Source of the DNA: Martinezella hainanensis
Lineage (GTDB): Bacteria > Pseudomonadota > Alphaproteobacteria > Rhizobiales > Rhizobiaceae
DNA: 64,000 nt
Assembly (NCBI RefSeq): GCF_900094555.1
Contig: NZ_FMAC01000010.1
Coordinates: 1-64,000 of the forward strand
Direction of reading: 5' to 3'
The notes under the pieces were generated by a model that saw nothing but the letters and a program-made list of their open reading frames with translations, was not told where the DNA came from and made no database searches. Each line of letters starts with the position of its first letter. Within the stretch, counting starts at the first letter, position 1. A program made the translations under genes and the position numbers. Below, piece after piece: positions 7,619 to 16,137 of the stretch.

Positions 7619-8995
7619 TTGGTGCCGACATTGCAGCTAAGACATTTTATCTCAGGTGATCATCTAACCGATGCCTTTCGAAAGCTGTTTCGAAGCCGGC
7701 ACGGTAATGTCGCGATCGTCGTGGCTCTCTCTCTGGTTCCGATGATGCTCGCGGTCGGAGCCAGCCTCGACTATATCAGGGCGTACAACGTTCGGCAGAA
7801 AATGCAGAGCGATCTGGATGCGGCGCTGATTGCGGCCGTGAAACAGATCAATACGGCAGATACGGATTCCCTCAAGCAGAAAGTGGCGGATTGGTTCAAT
7901 TCCCAATCTGAGAGCAGCTATTCCGTTGGAAACATAGAAATAGATACGACCAACCACAAGATAACGGCAACGGCGAGTGGCGTTGTTCCAACAACGCTCA
8001 TGAAGATTGCTGATATAGGCAATGTTCCAGTAATGGTTGCAAGCTCGGTCAAGGGACCATCCACATCCTATCTGAATGTCTACATTGTCATTGATAAGTC
8101 TCCATCAATGCTGCTTGCGGCAACCAGCGCTGGGCAGCAAACGATGTATAATGGCATCGGCTGCCAGTTTGCCTGCCATACCGGAGATGCACATACCGTT
8201 GGCGGTACCAAATATGCCAACAATTATGCTTACTCGGTCGCCAAGGGCATAAAGCTGCGCGCGGACGTTGCTGTGGATGCCGTCAGTGAGGTCATCGACA
8301 TGATTGACAATGCCGACAGCACTCACGAGCGTATCAGGGTCGGTCTTTACAGTCTTGGCGATACCACGACCGAAGTGCTCGCCCCGACATTTGAAACCGC
8401 CTCGGCCCGCAAGCGCCTTTCCGACGACAGCTACGGACTGACGAGTGCTACATCCACGACCTATACTTTCTTCGACGTGGCGCTGTCGGCCTTGCAGCAG
8501 AAAGTCGGTACGGGTGGCGACGGCAGTTCGTCTGCCAAACCGCTCAAATTGGTCTTGCTGCTGACGGATGGTGTCCAATCCAAGCGCGAATGGGTGACGG
8601 ACGGCGTGAAATGGAGCGGTTCGACAATCACGACCGCCGGACCATCGTGGAACAAGGTTGCTCCATTCAATCCCGACTGGTGCGCCTACTTGAAGAACCA
8701 GTCGAACACCATGGCGGTTCTTTATACCGAATATCTGCCTATAACCACCGACTGGGGCTACAACAATACCGTCGGCTCGACCATGGCAAGTGCGAGCTGG
8801 CACAGCACGTGGGGTGGGACCATGGACAGTGGTGTCTCCACGAGCATTACACGCCGCGACTACATTCCTTATGCGCTTGCTGACTGCGCTTCATCCAAGA
8901 GCCTGTTTATCTCGGCTTCATCCTCCACAGATATTGTTTCGGGCCTGTCGGCACTGTTCACGCAATATCTCGCATCCGTGCGGCTGACCCAATGA
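7619..8995 (+). CDS. TadG-like pilus-assembly protein with von Willebrand A domain
   Basis: This roughly 458-residue protein starts with an N-terminal pseudopilin-like membrane helix after a basic segment (FRKLFRSRHGNVAIVVALSL) followed by a Glu-less DYIRAYNVRQKMQSDLDAAL region, as in TadG. From about residue 145 a VWA domain begins with the metal-site motif D-K-S-P-S (VYIVIDKSPSM). It extends to KLVLLLTDGVQ and ends near LFTQYLASVRL. TadG proteins sit in the envelope and stabilise Flp/Tad secretion systems. No ATG fits. TTG 7619 or GTG 7622 gives the full membrane region, and neither has a strong ribosome site. It overlaps the next gene by 4 bp (ATGA), so the three Tad genes form one transcript. 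No Tad ATPase or pilin is present nearby. Confidence 0.8.
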   Translation: MVPTLQLRHFISGDHLTDAFRKLFRSRHGNVAIVVALSLVPMMLAVGASLDYIRAYNVRQKMQSDLDAALIAAVKQINTADTDSLKQKVADWFNSQSESSYSVGNIEIDTTNHKITATASGVVPTTLMKIADIGNVPVMVASSVKGPSTSYLNVYIVIDKSPSMLLAATSAGQQTMYNGIGCQFACHTGDAHTVGGTKYANNYAYSVAKGIKLRADVAVDAVSEVIDMIDNADSTHERIRVGLYSLGDTTTEVLAPTFETASARKRLSDDSYGLTSATSTTYTFFDVALSALQQKVGTGGDGSSSAKPLKLVLLLTDGVQSKREWVTDGVKWSGSTITTAGPSWNKVAPFNPDWCAYLKNQSNTMAVLYTEYLPITTDWGYNNTVGSTMASASWHSTWGGTMDSGVSTSITRRDYIPYALADCASSKSLFISASSSTDIVSGLSALFTQYLASVRLTQ

Positions 8996-9522
8996 ATCCA
9001 CTCCGGTTGCCGAAATTTCTGTCTCGACTGCTTGCAGATCGCAAGGGTGCGGCTGCCGTCGAGTTCGCGCTACTCATCCTGCCTCTCTCCCTGATCATCT
9101 TTGCTATCATAGAAGTTTCGTTAATGTTCTTCGTTGCTTCGAGCCTCGATGCTTCCGTTGCGAAGATCTCCCGGATGATCCGGACGGGTGAGGCCGCATC
9201 CGCCAACATGACGCTCACCGACTTCAAGGCGAAAATCTGCGCCGATATGTTTCTCGCTTTCAGCTGCTCCGACAATCTCCTGATCAAGGCCGATGTTATC
9301 TCCAACCTATCGGCCGTCACGCGCGCAACTCCGATCGACAGCTCAGGCAATCTTACCGTCACGGAGACTTTCGCGATGGGCAAGGCGAGCGACTATATGC
9401 TGGTGCAGGCCTTTTTGCCCTGGAGCTCTGTCGTCAACTATTTCACCTATTCCAACGCAAAGCTGGCGGATGGGCGCTATCTCCTCGGTGCCACCACCCT
9501 GTTTCGCAACGAGCCGTCCTGA
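8992..9522 (+). CDS. TadE-family pseudopilin
   Basis: This 176-residue TadE-like protein has a short basic N-terminus, then GAAAVEFALLILPLSLIIFAI, a single hydrophobic helix with the conserved V-E-F prepilin-type motif. The rest is an extracytoplasmic domain with two cysteines (C83 and C93 region, ICADMFLAFSC) that could pair. TadE and TadF are minor pseudopilins processed by a prepilin peptidase. The ATG at 8992 overlaps the stop of the VWA gene by 4 bp, and the next gene starts 1 bp after this stop codon, indicating translational coupling. Confidence 0.82.
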   Translation: MNPLRLPKFLSRLLADRKGAAAVEFALLILPLSLIIFAIIEVSLMFFVASSLDASVAKISRMIRTGEAASANMTLTDFKAKICADMFLAFSCSDNLLIKADVISNLSAVTRATPIDSSGNLTVTETFAMGKASDYMLVQAFLPWSSVVNYFTYSNAKLADGRYLLGATTLFRNEPS

Positions 9523-9523
9523 T

Positions 9524-10108
9524 ATGATGATCAAATGCACGCATCTGGCGTATCGGTCCATAGTCTCCTGTCTTCGCCGCTTGGCTGGAAATCGTGCCGG
9601 TGTATCGGGAGTGGAGTTCGCGCTTGTCTTGCCGATCCTGCTGCTGTTGCTCGCCGCGACCGTCGATCTTGGCCATGCTCTGACCGTCAGCCGCAAGATC
9701 GATGAAATTGCCGCAACGACAGGCGATGTCATTTCCCAGCAAGGCACATGGACGAAATCAAATGTTACCGGGCTGCTTTCGGGAATGAGCTTTATCCTGC
9801 AGCCCTATGATACGACAGCTTTGACGATCACGGTCGCGGTGGAAGATGTGCCGGCAAATGGAAATGCGACAGTCAATTGGTCCGCTGCCTTCAATACCTC
9901 TGCGCTTGTCTCCGGCGCAGCTACACCGATTTCGGTACCTGCTAAGATACAGGAAACAGGCGTGCAGGTCGTCCTGACCCGCGTGCAGTATAGCTTTACA
10001 ACGCCGCTTTCCGCATTTCTCGGCAGTTTTACCGGGATCAGCAGCTACAGCTTCAATCGCTACTTTTTCAATCGGCCGCGGACGGCAGACAAAATAACCT
10101 ATAGCTAG
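9524..10108 (+). CDS. TadE/TadF-family pseudopilin
   Basis: This 194-residue protein has the same architecture as its upstream neighbour: a basic N-terminus, GVSGVEFALVLPILLLLLAA as the single membrane helix with V-E-F motif, then an extracytoplasmic beta-rich domain. I use the ATG at 9524, which follows the upstream stop immediately; the open frame extends further left but only over the preceding gene. Together with the two upstream genes it forms a three-gene Tad-type cluster that lacks the secretion ATPase, platform proteins and major Flp pilin. These must be elsewhere if the proteins are used for pilus assembly. Confidence 0.8.
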   Translation: MMIKCTHLAYRSIVSCLRRLAGNRAGVSGVEFALVLPILLLLLAATVDLGHALTVSRKIDEIAATTGDVISQQGTWTKSNVTGLLSGMSFILQPYDTTALTITVAVEDVPANGNATVNWSAAFNTSALVSGAATPISVPAKIQETGVQVVLTRVQYSFTTPLSAFLGSFTGISSYSFNRYFFNRPRTADKITYS

Positions 10109-10156
10109 CTTTGAGCTGCGCCTGGATGCCAAAGCGACGCCTTGGAGCGCCGCTCG

Positions 10157-11308
10157 CTACAGGACGGTTTCGAATAGCGGGATCAATGCCGCGCCGACTG
10201 CGCCGGGAGCATCCAGGACTTCCGCGACCGCAAGCCGCGGGACGTCGCGCAATGCGCCGTGGCGCGGCAGATTATTGATCTCGGTCCGCTCGATCAGCAT
10301 TCTTGCGAGCGAATGCGGGAGTTCGCCACCCAAAACGATGAGGGCCGGATCAAATACCGCGCAGATCGCGTTGATGGCGCGATTGTGCGCCGGCGTCACG
10401 CGATCGGCCCATTCTGCCACTCCATCCCAGGTCGACAGGTCTTGGTTCTTGAGATCGCGCAGCGTCAGGCCCGGGCGACCCTTGGCGCGCAGATGTTCAA
10501 GCAATAGCCCAAGTGCGGGGCGGTCATCATAATCCTCTCGATCGAAGAGTACGGAAAACTCGCCAGCATTGCCGAAGCTGCCGCGAAACGGCATGCCTCC
10601 GGAAACGAGGCCGCCGCCATAGCCGTGCAGATGGGCAATATAGGCGAAATCCGCGACCTCCCGGCCGACACCGAAGATCGCCTCGGCAAGAGCCGCGGTC
10701 CGGGCGACATTGTCAGCCCATACGGGCAGGCCGAGTTGCTTTCCGAGCAGCGGCGCCAGATCGATCAACGACCAATGGGCGAGCGGCAAGGGGCAATTGA
10801 AAGCCGTCTCCAGCATGCGATGACCACTGACAGCGAGACCGACGCCGAGGATATCCCGCCGGCTGGCATTCCGGCGGGCAAGAAGGTCCTCCGCCGCTTT
10901 TTCGATCCGATCCATCTCGTCGGAAAGCGACGATCCAGACTGCGCAATTTCCATCTTTTCCAAAGGCTCTCCGAAGCCCATGAGGCAAAGGCCGATCGAG
11001 CCGACATTGACCGAAATGCCGAGCGTCAAGCACCAGTCTTTGCAAAGGCTGAGCTCCGGGCTCGGCGGGCCGGGGCGCCGAGCCTCCGACGAGGTGAAGA
11101 CAATCATTCCCCGATCATGAAGCCGTGCGGCGATCCTGTGCAGGGACTGTTGAGTGAGGTCCAGCGGCTCGGTCAGATCCGAGCGTTCAATCCCGGGCGA
11201 CTTCCAGATCAGCCGCAAAAGATCGCGTTCATTGCGAGATGCCACCCTTCTGGGTTGTGAATCCCGCAAAAAATGTTCCGCAACCTGGTCCAACGGATCG
11301 TACTTCAT
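10157..11308 (-). CDS. ROK-family transcriptional regulator
   Basis: This 383-residue protein has an N-terminal winged helix (about residues 28-80, LLRLIWKSPGIERSDLTEPL with LTQQSLHRIAARL) and a C-terminal ROK sugar-kinase-like domain. The usual ROK ATP-site Asp is replaced (LGISVNVGSIG). The GHxxxxxxGxxCxCGxxGC zinc motif is absent, the equivalent region reading PFRGSFGNAGEFSVLF. It is therefore a regulator without kinase function. It is divergent from the AraC gene at 11535. A TACACT-GTG-AGTGTA dyad lies just upstream. The effector sugar is unknown; the adjacent sugar-acid transporter suggests a related catabolic theme. Confidence 0.82.
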   Translation of the reverse strand: MKYDPLDQVAEHFLRDSQPRRVASRNERDLLRLIWKSPGIERSDLTEPLDLTQQSLHRIAARLHDRGMIVFTSSEARRPGPPSPELSLCKDWCLTLGISVNVGSIGLCLMGFGEPLEKMEIAQSGSSLSDEMDRIEKAAEDLLARRNASRRDILGVGLAVSGHRMLETAFNCPLPLAHWSLIDLAPLLGKQLGLPVWADNVARTAALAEAIFGVGREVADFAYIAHLHGYGGGLVSGGMPFRGSFGNAGEFSVLFDREDYDDRPALGLLLEHLRAKGRPGLTLRDLKNQDLSTWDGVAEWADRVTPAHNRAINAICAVFDPALIVLGGELPHSLARMLIERTEINNLPRHGALRDVPRLAVAEVLDAPGAVGAALIPLFETVL

Positions 11309-11326
11309 TTCCGAATCTTTTTGATT

Positions 11327-11341
11327 TACACTGTGAGTGTA
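11327..11341. promoter_or_regulatory. Candidate ROK operator
   Basis: TACACT-GTG-AGTGTA is a perfect 6-3-6 dyad 19 bp upstream of the ROK start codon, inside the ROK/AraC divergent region. ROK repressors bind inverted repeats near their own promoters; assignment rests on symmetry and location. Confidence 0.4.
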
Positions 11342-11534
11342 TAACTCGATTGAAAGTGCTTTGCTTCTGCCAAACGGGGGGATTTGAGCCCCGGATTGCT
11401 CATTTTGCTTATCTTATCGGGATCGGCCAATCCAGTTGCGAAGATGGCGTTTGGGGATGGCCAGGAGATGGTCTCTGAGTGTCGGGAAGGGCGGTCTCCA
11501 AGGCGGGATACATAAGGGGAAAGAGCCGAATTGC

Positions 11535-12566
11535 ATGACGTCATCGAGATTCGAGAATTTGCTGCGAACTCCCGAATATATGGTAAAGGGCTTTACGCCA
11601 ACGCATGAAGGCAATGATTTCGAATCGATGTTTCGGGCCTTTTCGGCCAATTATGGTGCATTCGGTGCAAAGCCGCTGAGCAACGATCCCGCCTTTGGTT
11701 GGGCGGCGGAGGTGAGGCGAAGCGGGCCGCTTACGATGTTTCATTCGGCTTACGAGAGCCCTTGGGAAATCCGCACCCTCGACGAGACGCCGCAACATCT
11801 CGCATTTTACATCCCACACACGGGGTCCTTTCGTCTGTCCGTAGGCAAGAAGTGTGTCGAGGGCGGTTCTGGCCAGCTTCTGATGGCCAATAACCACGAG
11901 GCGGGCAATCGCTTTGTCCAAGGAGATCCGCATCGTTCGGATGCACTCTTTCTGGACTGGAAGGTCGTGACACGAATGCTCGCGTCGCTCCTTGAAGCGC
12001 CGATCATGGGCGCGCTCAACCTTGAGCCCGTTCTCGATCTGGCAACGCCTTCGGGGCAGCTTATCGGAAACCTGGTGCTGACCATTGTCCTGGGCATGCG
12101 CAACAATGGTCCGCTTCTGTCCTCACCCCTTGCGGTGTCGACAATGAGCGAAACCCTTGCCGACCTCGTGATCCGATTTGCCAATCATCATCTCTCCGAC
12201 CGATTGGAAGCCAAGAAGGTGCCCATGATCGCACCGTGGCATGTCCGACGGGCGATAGACTACATGCATGCGAATATCGCCGAGCCCTTCACGATGACGA
12301 TGGTTGCGGATGCCGTCGGGGTATCGCTTCGCGCATTGCAAATAGGTTTCAAGACCTTCAGAGGAACCTCTCCGGGCGCTTACCTGCGCACAATCAGATT
12401 AAAAGCCGCTCGCGACCAGCTGCGAGATCCGCTGAATTCGCTATCGGTTCGCGAGATTTGCACGACGTGGGGCTTTTTTCATCCGGGCAGATTTTCCATC
12501 ATCTATCGCAGTACCTTTGGAGAAAATCCGAGCGACACACGCTCACGGGCGACGGCGTTGCGATAG
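11535..12566 (+). CDS. AraC-family transcriptional regulator
   Basis: This 343-residue regulator has an N-terminal cupin-like sensing domain of the AraC-binding-2 type (HLAFYIPHTGSFRLSVGKK) and a C-terminal double helix-turn-helix (about residues 240-343). The latter starts HVRRAIDYMHANIAEPFTMT and contains VADAVGVSLRALQIGFKTFRG and the second HTH ending in FGENPSDTRSRA. I use the ATG at 11535 (MTSSRFENLL); the frame continues upstream from TTG 11436 but with non-conserved sequence. It is divergent from the ROK gene and convergent with the MFS gene. Its target is not evident from the sequence. Confidence 0.82.
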   Translation: MTSSRFENLLRTPEYMVKGFTPTHEGNDFESMFRAFSANYGAFGAKPLSNDPAFGWAAEVRRSGPLTMFHSAYESPWEIRTLDETPQHLAFYIPHTGSFRLSVGKKCVEGGSGQLLMANNHEAGNRFVQGDPHRSDALFLDWKVVTRMLASLLEAPIMGALNLEPVLDLATPSGQLIGNLVLTIVLGMRNNGPLLSSPLAVSTMSETLADLVIRFANHHLSDRLEAKKVPMIAPWHVRRAIDYMHANIAEPFTMTMVADAVGVSLRALQIGFKTFRGTSPGAYLRTIRLKAARDQLRDPLNSLSVREICTTWGFFHPGRFSIIYRSTFGENPSDTRSRATALR

Positions 12567-12668
12567 GGTGTTTTCGTCATGCGACAAGAGCGCCATCTTC
12601 AATAGCGCTCGGTATCTGTCGCTTGCGGTGTTTTAGCCCGGCACGAGCCCGAGCAATAGTCTGAGAGC

Positions 12669-14060
12669 TCAAAGATCGCGATCTGCCTTGGCAAGAACGA
12701 GCTCTGCACCGACGGGCTCGGGTGACGTTTTTGAAATCTCGAATCGTTCGATCCTGCCGACCAGCACCCAGTAGCTCACAACCGCACCTATGACGTGCAG
12801 TCCGACATAGACGAGGGCGCCATGGAAGGAACCGGTTCCCTCGATAATATAGCCGATTGCAACCGGTGTGATGACGCCGCCGATACTGCCGGTAGCGTTG
12901 AACAGACCGCCGGTCAGACCAATTGCCTCCTTGGGCGCCGTGTCGGCAACCACCGTCCATCCGAGCGCCCCGAAGCCTTTGCCGAAAAAGGCCGCGCACA
13001 TGATCGCCACGACGATGGCGTTCACATCCGTATAGTTGCACAGAATGATGGTGGCGCTGAGGCCGAGGCCGATGGTGATCGGGATTTTCCTGGCGAGACT
13101 GAGGGAGCCGGACTTGCGCAGCAGCCAGTCGGAAACGAATCCTGAAGACACGCCGCCGATGCATCCGAAGATTGCCGGCAGGGATGCGACGAAGCCGGCC
13201 TGAAGCATCGAGAAATGTCTTTCCTGCACCAGATAGCTCGGAAACCAGGAAATGAAGAAGGTCGAAAGCGTCGCGATGCAATATTGGGCAAGGAAAATCC
13301 CGAGCAACATGCGATTTGTCAGAATCTGTCGAGCGATCTGCCGGGTAGGGATTTGCGCCTCGCCCACTTTGGATTTTTCTCCTCCCACATCCGTCAGCGC
13401 GCCGCCGGCTTTGATATAGGCGATCTCTTCCTTTGTGACCCGCGGATGGCGGCTCGGCGCAAAGTAGGCTCTCCACCAGACAAGCGCCAAGACCAATCCG
13501 ATCACCCCCATGACCGAGAAGATGTGTTCCCAGCCAAGGTAATGAAACAACGCACCCATCAGCGGCGTGAAGACTGCGAGAGAAAGATACTGGGCCGAGT
13601 TGAAGATTGCGCCGGCGACGCCGCGTTCGTCCGATGGAAACCATGCGGCGATGATGCGAGCGGAGGCCGGTGTCACAGGTCCCTCCAGGAGGCCTAGTAC
13701 AAATCTTAAAACGTAGAGCGCGACTACCGGATAGGCGAAATATCCGACGCCGCTGACAAGGGTGATCGCGATCGACCATCCCGCCAGGGAAATCAACATG
13801 GCAACTTTGGCGCCTGTCCGATCGACGATATAGCCCGATGGGACCTGCGCAATGAAGTAGCTCCACGAGAATGCGGAAAAGAGCCAACCCATATTCACGG
13901 CATTGATGCCGAGATCCTTTGCAATCCCGGGACCAGCGACGGAAAGGGTTGCCCTATCTCCAGTGCTGACCGCCAGGATCACTGTGATGAGCGCCAGCAC
14001 GATGAAACGTTGGTAGCCGGCGCGGGGCGTGCCAAGTGGTGCGGAGGCGTGTGTCTTCAT
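12669..14060 (-). CDS. MFS transporter, sugar-acid (glucarate/galactonate-type) family
   Basis: This 463-residue transporter of the anion:cation symporter branch has about 12 membrane helices in two halves. The N-terminal signature TGDRATLSVAGPGIAKDLGI and IAQVPSGYIVDRTGAK, and the loop RFVLGLLEGPVTPASARIIAAWF, resemble GudP/GarP/DgoT-like carriers. These import hexarates, hexonates or related acids with protons. The ATG at 14060 has AAAGG upstream. It is divergent from a GntR/FCD regulator 318 bp away, whose putative operator lies between them. A UxaA-family dehydratase about 40 kb away handles similar sugar acids, but co-regulation is not shown. Confidence 0.82.
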   Translation of the reverse strand: MKTHASAPLGTPRAGYQRFIVLALITVILAVSTGDRATLSVAGPGIAKDLGINAVNMGWLFSAFSWSYFIAQVPSGYIVDRTGAKVAMLISLAGWSIAITLVSGVGYFAYPVVALYVLRFVLGLLEGPVTPASARIIAAWFPSDERGVAGAIFNSAQYLSLAVFTPLMGALFHYLGWEHIFSVMGVIGLVLALVWWRAYFAPSRHPRVTKEEIAYIKAGGALTDVGGEKSKVGEAQIPTRQIARQILTNRMLLGIFLAQYCIATLSTFFISWFPSYLVQERHFSMLQAGFVASLPAIFGCIGGVSSGFVSDWLLRKSGSLSLARKIPITIGLGLSATIILCNYTDVNAIVVAIMCAAFFGKGFGALGWTVVADTAPKEAIGLTGGLFNATGSIGGVITPVAIGYIIEGTGSFHGALVYVGLHVIGAVVSYWVLVGRIERFEISKTSPEPVGAELVLAKADRDL

Positions 14061-14326
14061 CTCGGAACCTTTCGGAGCATTGGGCGCTCTCCGGTCGTCA
14101 GGTGTCTCTTTGGCGGCTGAGGGGCAATCGTGGGGAGGGTGGCGTCTGAAGCAGGCTTGTCGCTTGATATCAGTGTCTCAAAGAGTGTGGTCTGTCGGCG
14201 GCAGAGACTGACTGCTCAATCCTGCCAGGCGTGCCGGATCTCTTTGCATGGCAGATCCTCCTCAAGGCTCCTCAACCTCTTCTGGCGATTTCAGTTGCCG
14301 AAATCCGATGTCGACAGAAATCTGAA

Positions 14327-14342
14327 ATCTGATATACCAGAT
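14327..14342. promoter_or_regulatory. Candidate GntR/FCD operator between MFS and GntR genes
   Basis: ATCTGATATACCAGAT is a 16-bp dyad, symmetric at 14 of 16 positions, with a TGATATACCA core close to the TGGTATACCA pattern bound by many FCD-type GntR regulators. It lies 36 bp upstream of the GntR start. Elsewhere in the 318-bp intergenic region (14061-14378) I see no other structure. Confidence 0.55.
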
Positions 14343-14378
14343 GTCACGCAATCGAAGTTATGTCAACGAGATTCAAAA

Positions 14379-15092
14379 ATGATCGAAGCAAAGCAGGGTG
14401 TGGGTCGCGTGGCGGCCTTTGAGCGAATTGATCCGGCTTTTCAGCTTACCGTGCGGGACCACGTCTATCGCGCGATCAGAAGTGCAATCTTGTCGGGCGC
14501 CTTTGCTACGGGCGAAAAGCTCAACGAACGACAGCTGGCAGAGCAGTTCGGCGTCAGCACGACGCCGATCAAGGAAGCGCTGCGCCAGATCGAAACGGAA
14601 GGCTTGGTCGAAACCTTGCCGCGTCGCGGCATTGCGATCAGGTTCAGCATGCAATGGGCCGAAGAAATGATCCTTGCCCGCGCCGCATTAGAATCGATGA
14701 TCGCGCGTCTCGCCGCCAAACGTATAGACAAGCCCTCAGGAGCTGAGCTTCTTGCCACGGTGGATGTCATGAAAACGGCAACGAAATCAGGAGATGCCGA
14801 TAAGCTGATCGCGCTCAACGAGACGTTTCACGATCACATCCATCGCAGCTCACGTTGCGGCTATCTCGCGAAGCTCATCGAGCGTCAGCAATTTTACGAC
14901 GCAAGCATTCGCCGCATCATTCATCTTGATCCTGCAGAACGTCAGAAGGCCCTGGATGAACACGCAAGCATTGCAGATGCAATCGTTATCGGCGATGCGG
15001 ATTTGGCCGAGCGTCTGATGCGCAATCACGTTGTCCGCTCGGGCGAAACCTATCTCAGCATCGTCTTTGGACAGCAAAAGGCGCCGGAGTAG
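14379..15092 (+). CDS. GntR-family regulator, FCD subfamily
   Basis: This 237-residue regulator has an N-terminal winged helix (about residues 20-80: VYRAIRSAILSGAFATGEKL and ERQLAEQFGVSTTPIKEALR) and a C-terminal all-helical FCD domain. The latter carries the metal/acid-binding Asp and His residues (NETFHDHIHRSSR and later AIVIGDADLAERLMRNHVVR). The ATG at 14379 is used; the open frame extends upstream through non-conserved sequence and over the operator. It is divergent from the sugar-acid MFS transporter and likely represses it until a sugar acid binds the FCD domain. Confidence 0.85.
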   Translation: MIEAKQGVGRVAAFERIDPAFQLTVRDHVYRAIRSAILSGAFATGEKLNERQLAEQFGVSTTPIKEALRQIETEGLVETLPRRGIAIRFSMQWAEEMILARAALESMIARLAAKRIDKPSGAELLATVDVMKTATKSGDADKLIALNETFHDHIHRSSRCGYLAKLIERQQFYDASIRRIIHLDPAERQKALDEHASIADAIVIGDADLAERLMRNHVVRSGETYLSIVFGQQKAPE

Positions 15093-15284
15093 ATTCCAGC
15101 GCTGAACTTTGTATGGAGCCAAACCTTGCGCCGCCCTTCCGCCGAAGCAACCGCAACTTGTGCGTTGAAGAGTGACCGTAAATTGAAGGCACAAAGGCAG
15201 GCCCCGGTGATGCGGCCCAAGCGAGAGGCCGCAAATTGTGTATCGAAGGTGCTGAGCTACACCAGCAATCTTTGCCGGTGTGAC

Positions 15285-15674
15285 CTATAGCTCGCCCGTC
15301 AGGAATTGCGCGCGGCCGAAACCGAAGCTCCAGTCGGCATCGCTGTTCTCGATGCAGGAGACCATAATATCCTCAGGCTCAACACCGCAGCGCTGTCCAA
15401 GATAGTCGACGAGCAGCGTATAGAAGCGCTCCTTCATTTCCTGGGTTCGCGGTCGGGTCGTCGCATGGATGAGGACGCGGTTGTCGCTTCGCTCAAAGCC
15501 GAGGCCGGTATCCTGCATGAGCAGATGCGTTCCCTCGTGTTCTTGCAGCACCTGGTAGCGGTCGCGCACCGGCACCTCGAAGGCCTGGACCATAGCATCG
15601 TGAATGGCCTGAAGAAGAAGGGTTGTTTGCTCCTGGCTGCGGCCCTTGATGACGTGAATATTGAGGAATGGCAT
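15285..15674 (-). CDS. Tautomerase-superfamily protein
   Basis: This 129-residue protein begins MPFLNIHVIKGRS, giving the catalytic Pro at position 2 after Met removal, as in 4-oxalocrotonate tautomerase relatives. The length fits the fused double beta-alpha-beta family (Tautomerase_2). Such enzymes tautomerise or decarboxylate keto-enol substrates in the cytoplasm. It is the third gene on the minus strand after the CHRD-like and heme-protein genes, with a 94-bp gap, so it may be part of the same stress-type cluster. The ATG at 15674 follows AAGGA. Physiological substrate unknown. Confidence 0.8.
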   Translation of the reverse strand: MPFLNIHVIKGRSQEQTTLLLQAIHDAMVQAFEVPVRDRYQVLQEHEGTHLLMQDTGLGFERSDNRVLIHATTRPRTQEMKERFYTLLVDYLGQRCGVEPEDIMVSCIENSDADWSFGFGRAQFLTGEL

Positions 15675-15768
15675 AGCTTATCCTTCCATGTTTCAACGCT
15701 GAAAGCTGATTTCGTCTGTTGCGTAAGGATGCTGGTGACCGGCGCTTTTGGCCGGGAAAATCGGGGCT

Positions 15769-16011
15769 TTATTCGGGCGTCGACCAATAGTTATTGGCCG
15801 CCGCGATTGTGGCGAATTCGCTCGCGACGACTTGGCTGATCTGAATGAGCAGGGCCGCGTCGTTCTCGTATATCTCGCGAAGTTTCTGTCTTATCGCTTC
15901 GTCCGGTTGCGTTGCCTTGATGACCAGACGTGCCATCTTGATCGCCAGCTGCCGGCCTTCGTCTGGCGTGGCGGTTATCAAGGAGTTGGTGGGAACAAGG
16001 GAAGTGCTCAT
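15769..16011 (-). CDS. Hexameric tyrosine-coordinated heme protein (HTHP) family
   Basis: This 80-residue protein matches the small HTHP family from memory across TATPDEGRQLAIKMARLVIK, QPDEAIRQKLREIYENDAAL and VASEFATIAAANNYW. HTHP forms hexamers, binds heme through a tyrosine (expected here to be Y48 in REIYEND) and has peroxidase/catalase-like activity. R28 would match the heme-side Arg. The position of the nearby His I recall from the founding member appears to be I31 here, which needs an alignment. No signal peptide is visible. It sits between a CHRD-like periplasmic protein and a tautomerase, downstream of a divergent cysteine-rich regulator, suggesting redox or heme stress. Confidence 0.75.
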   Translation of the reverse strand: MSTSLVPTNSLITATPDEGRQLAIKMARLVIKATQPDEAIRQKLREIYENDAALLIQISQVVASEFATIAAANNYWSTPE

Positions 16012-16137
16012 GCTTGGTGTCCCAGTAAATGGTAGTCCACGTTACGGATGTTTCTCGGATTGCGAGGTCCGACCTGACTAAGGCAAGCAAGCTGCGAGCG
16101 GCGACAGTTGCATCATCCGTTCGCAGCCGTTCCTTCG

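Noticed and set aside
12588..12610. GAGCGC...GCGCTC repeat between AraC and MFS genes as a terminator
   Set aside because: Short stem, long loop and no T-run.
12577..13887. Arg-rich minus-strand frame overlapping the MFS gene
   Set aside because: It is an out-of-frame shadow; the in-family MFS protein uses the other minus-strand frame.
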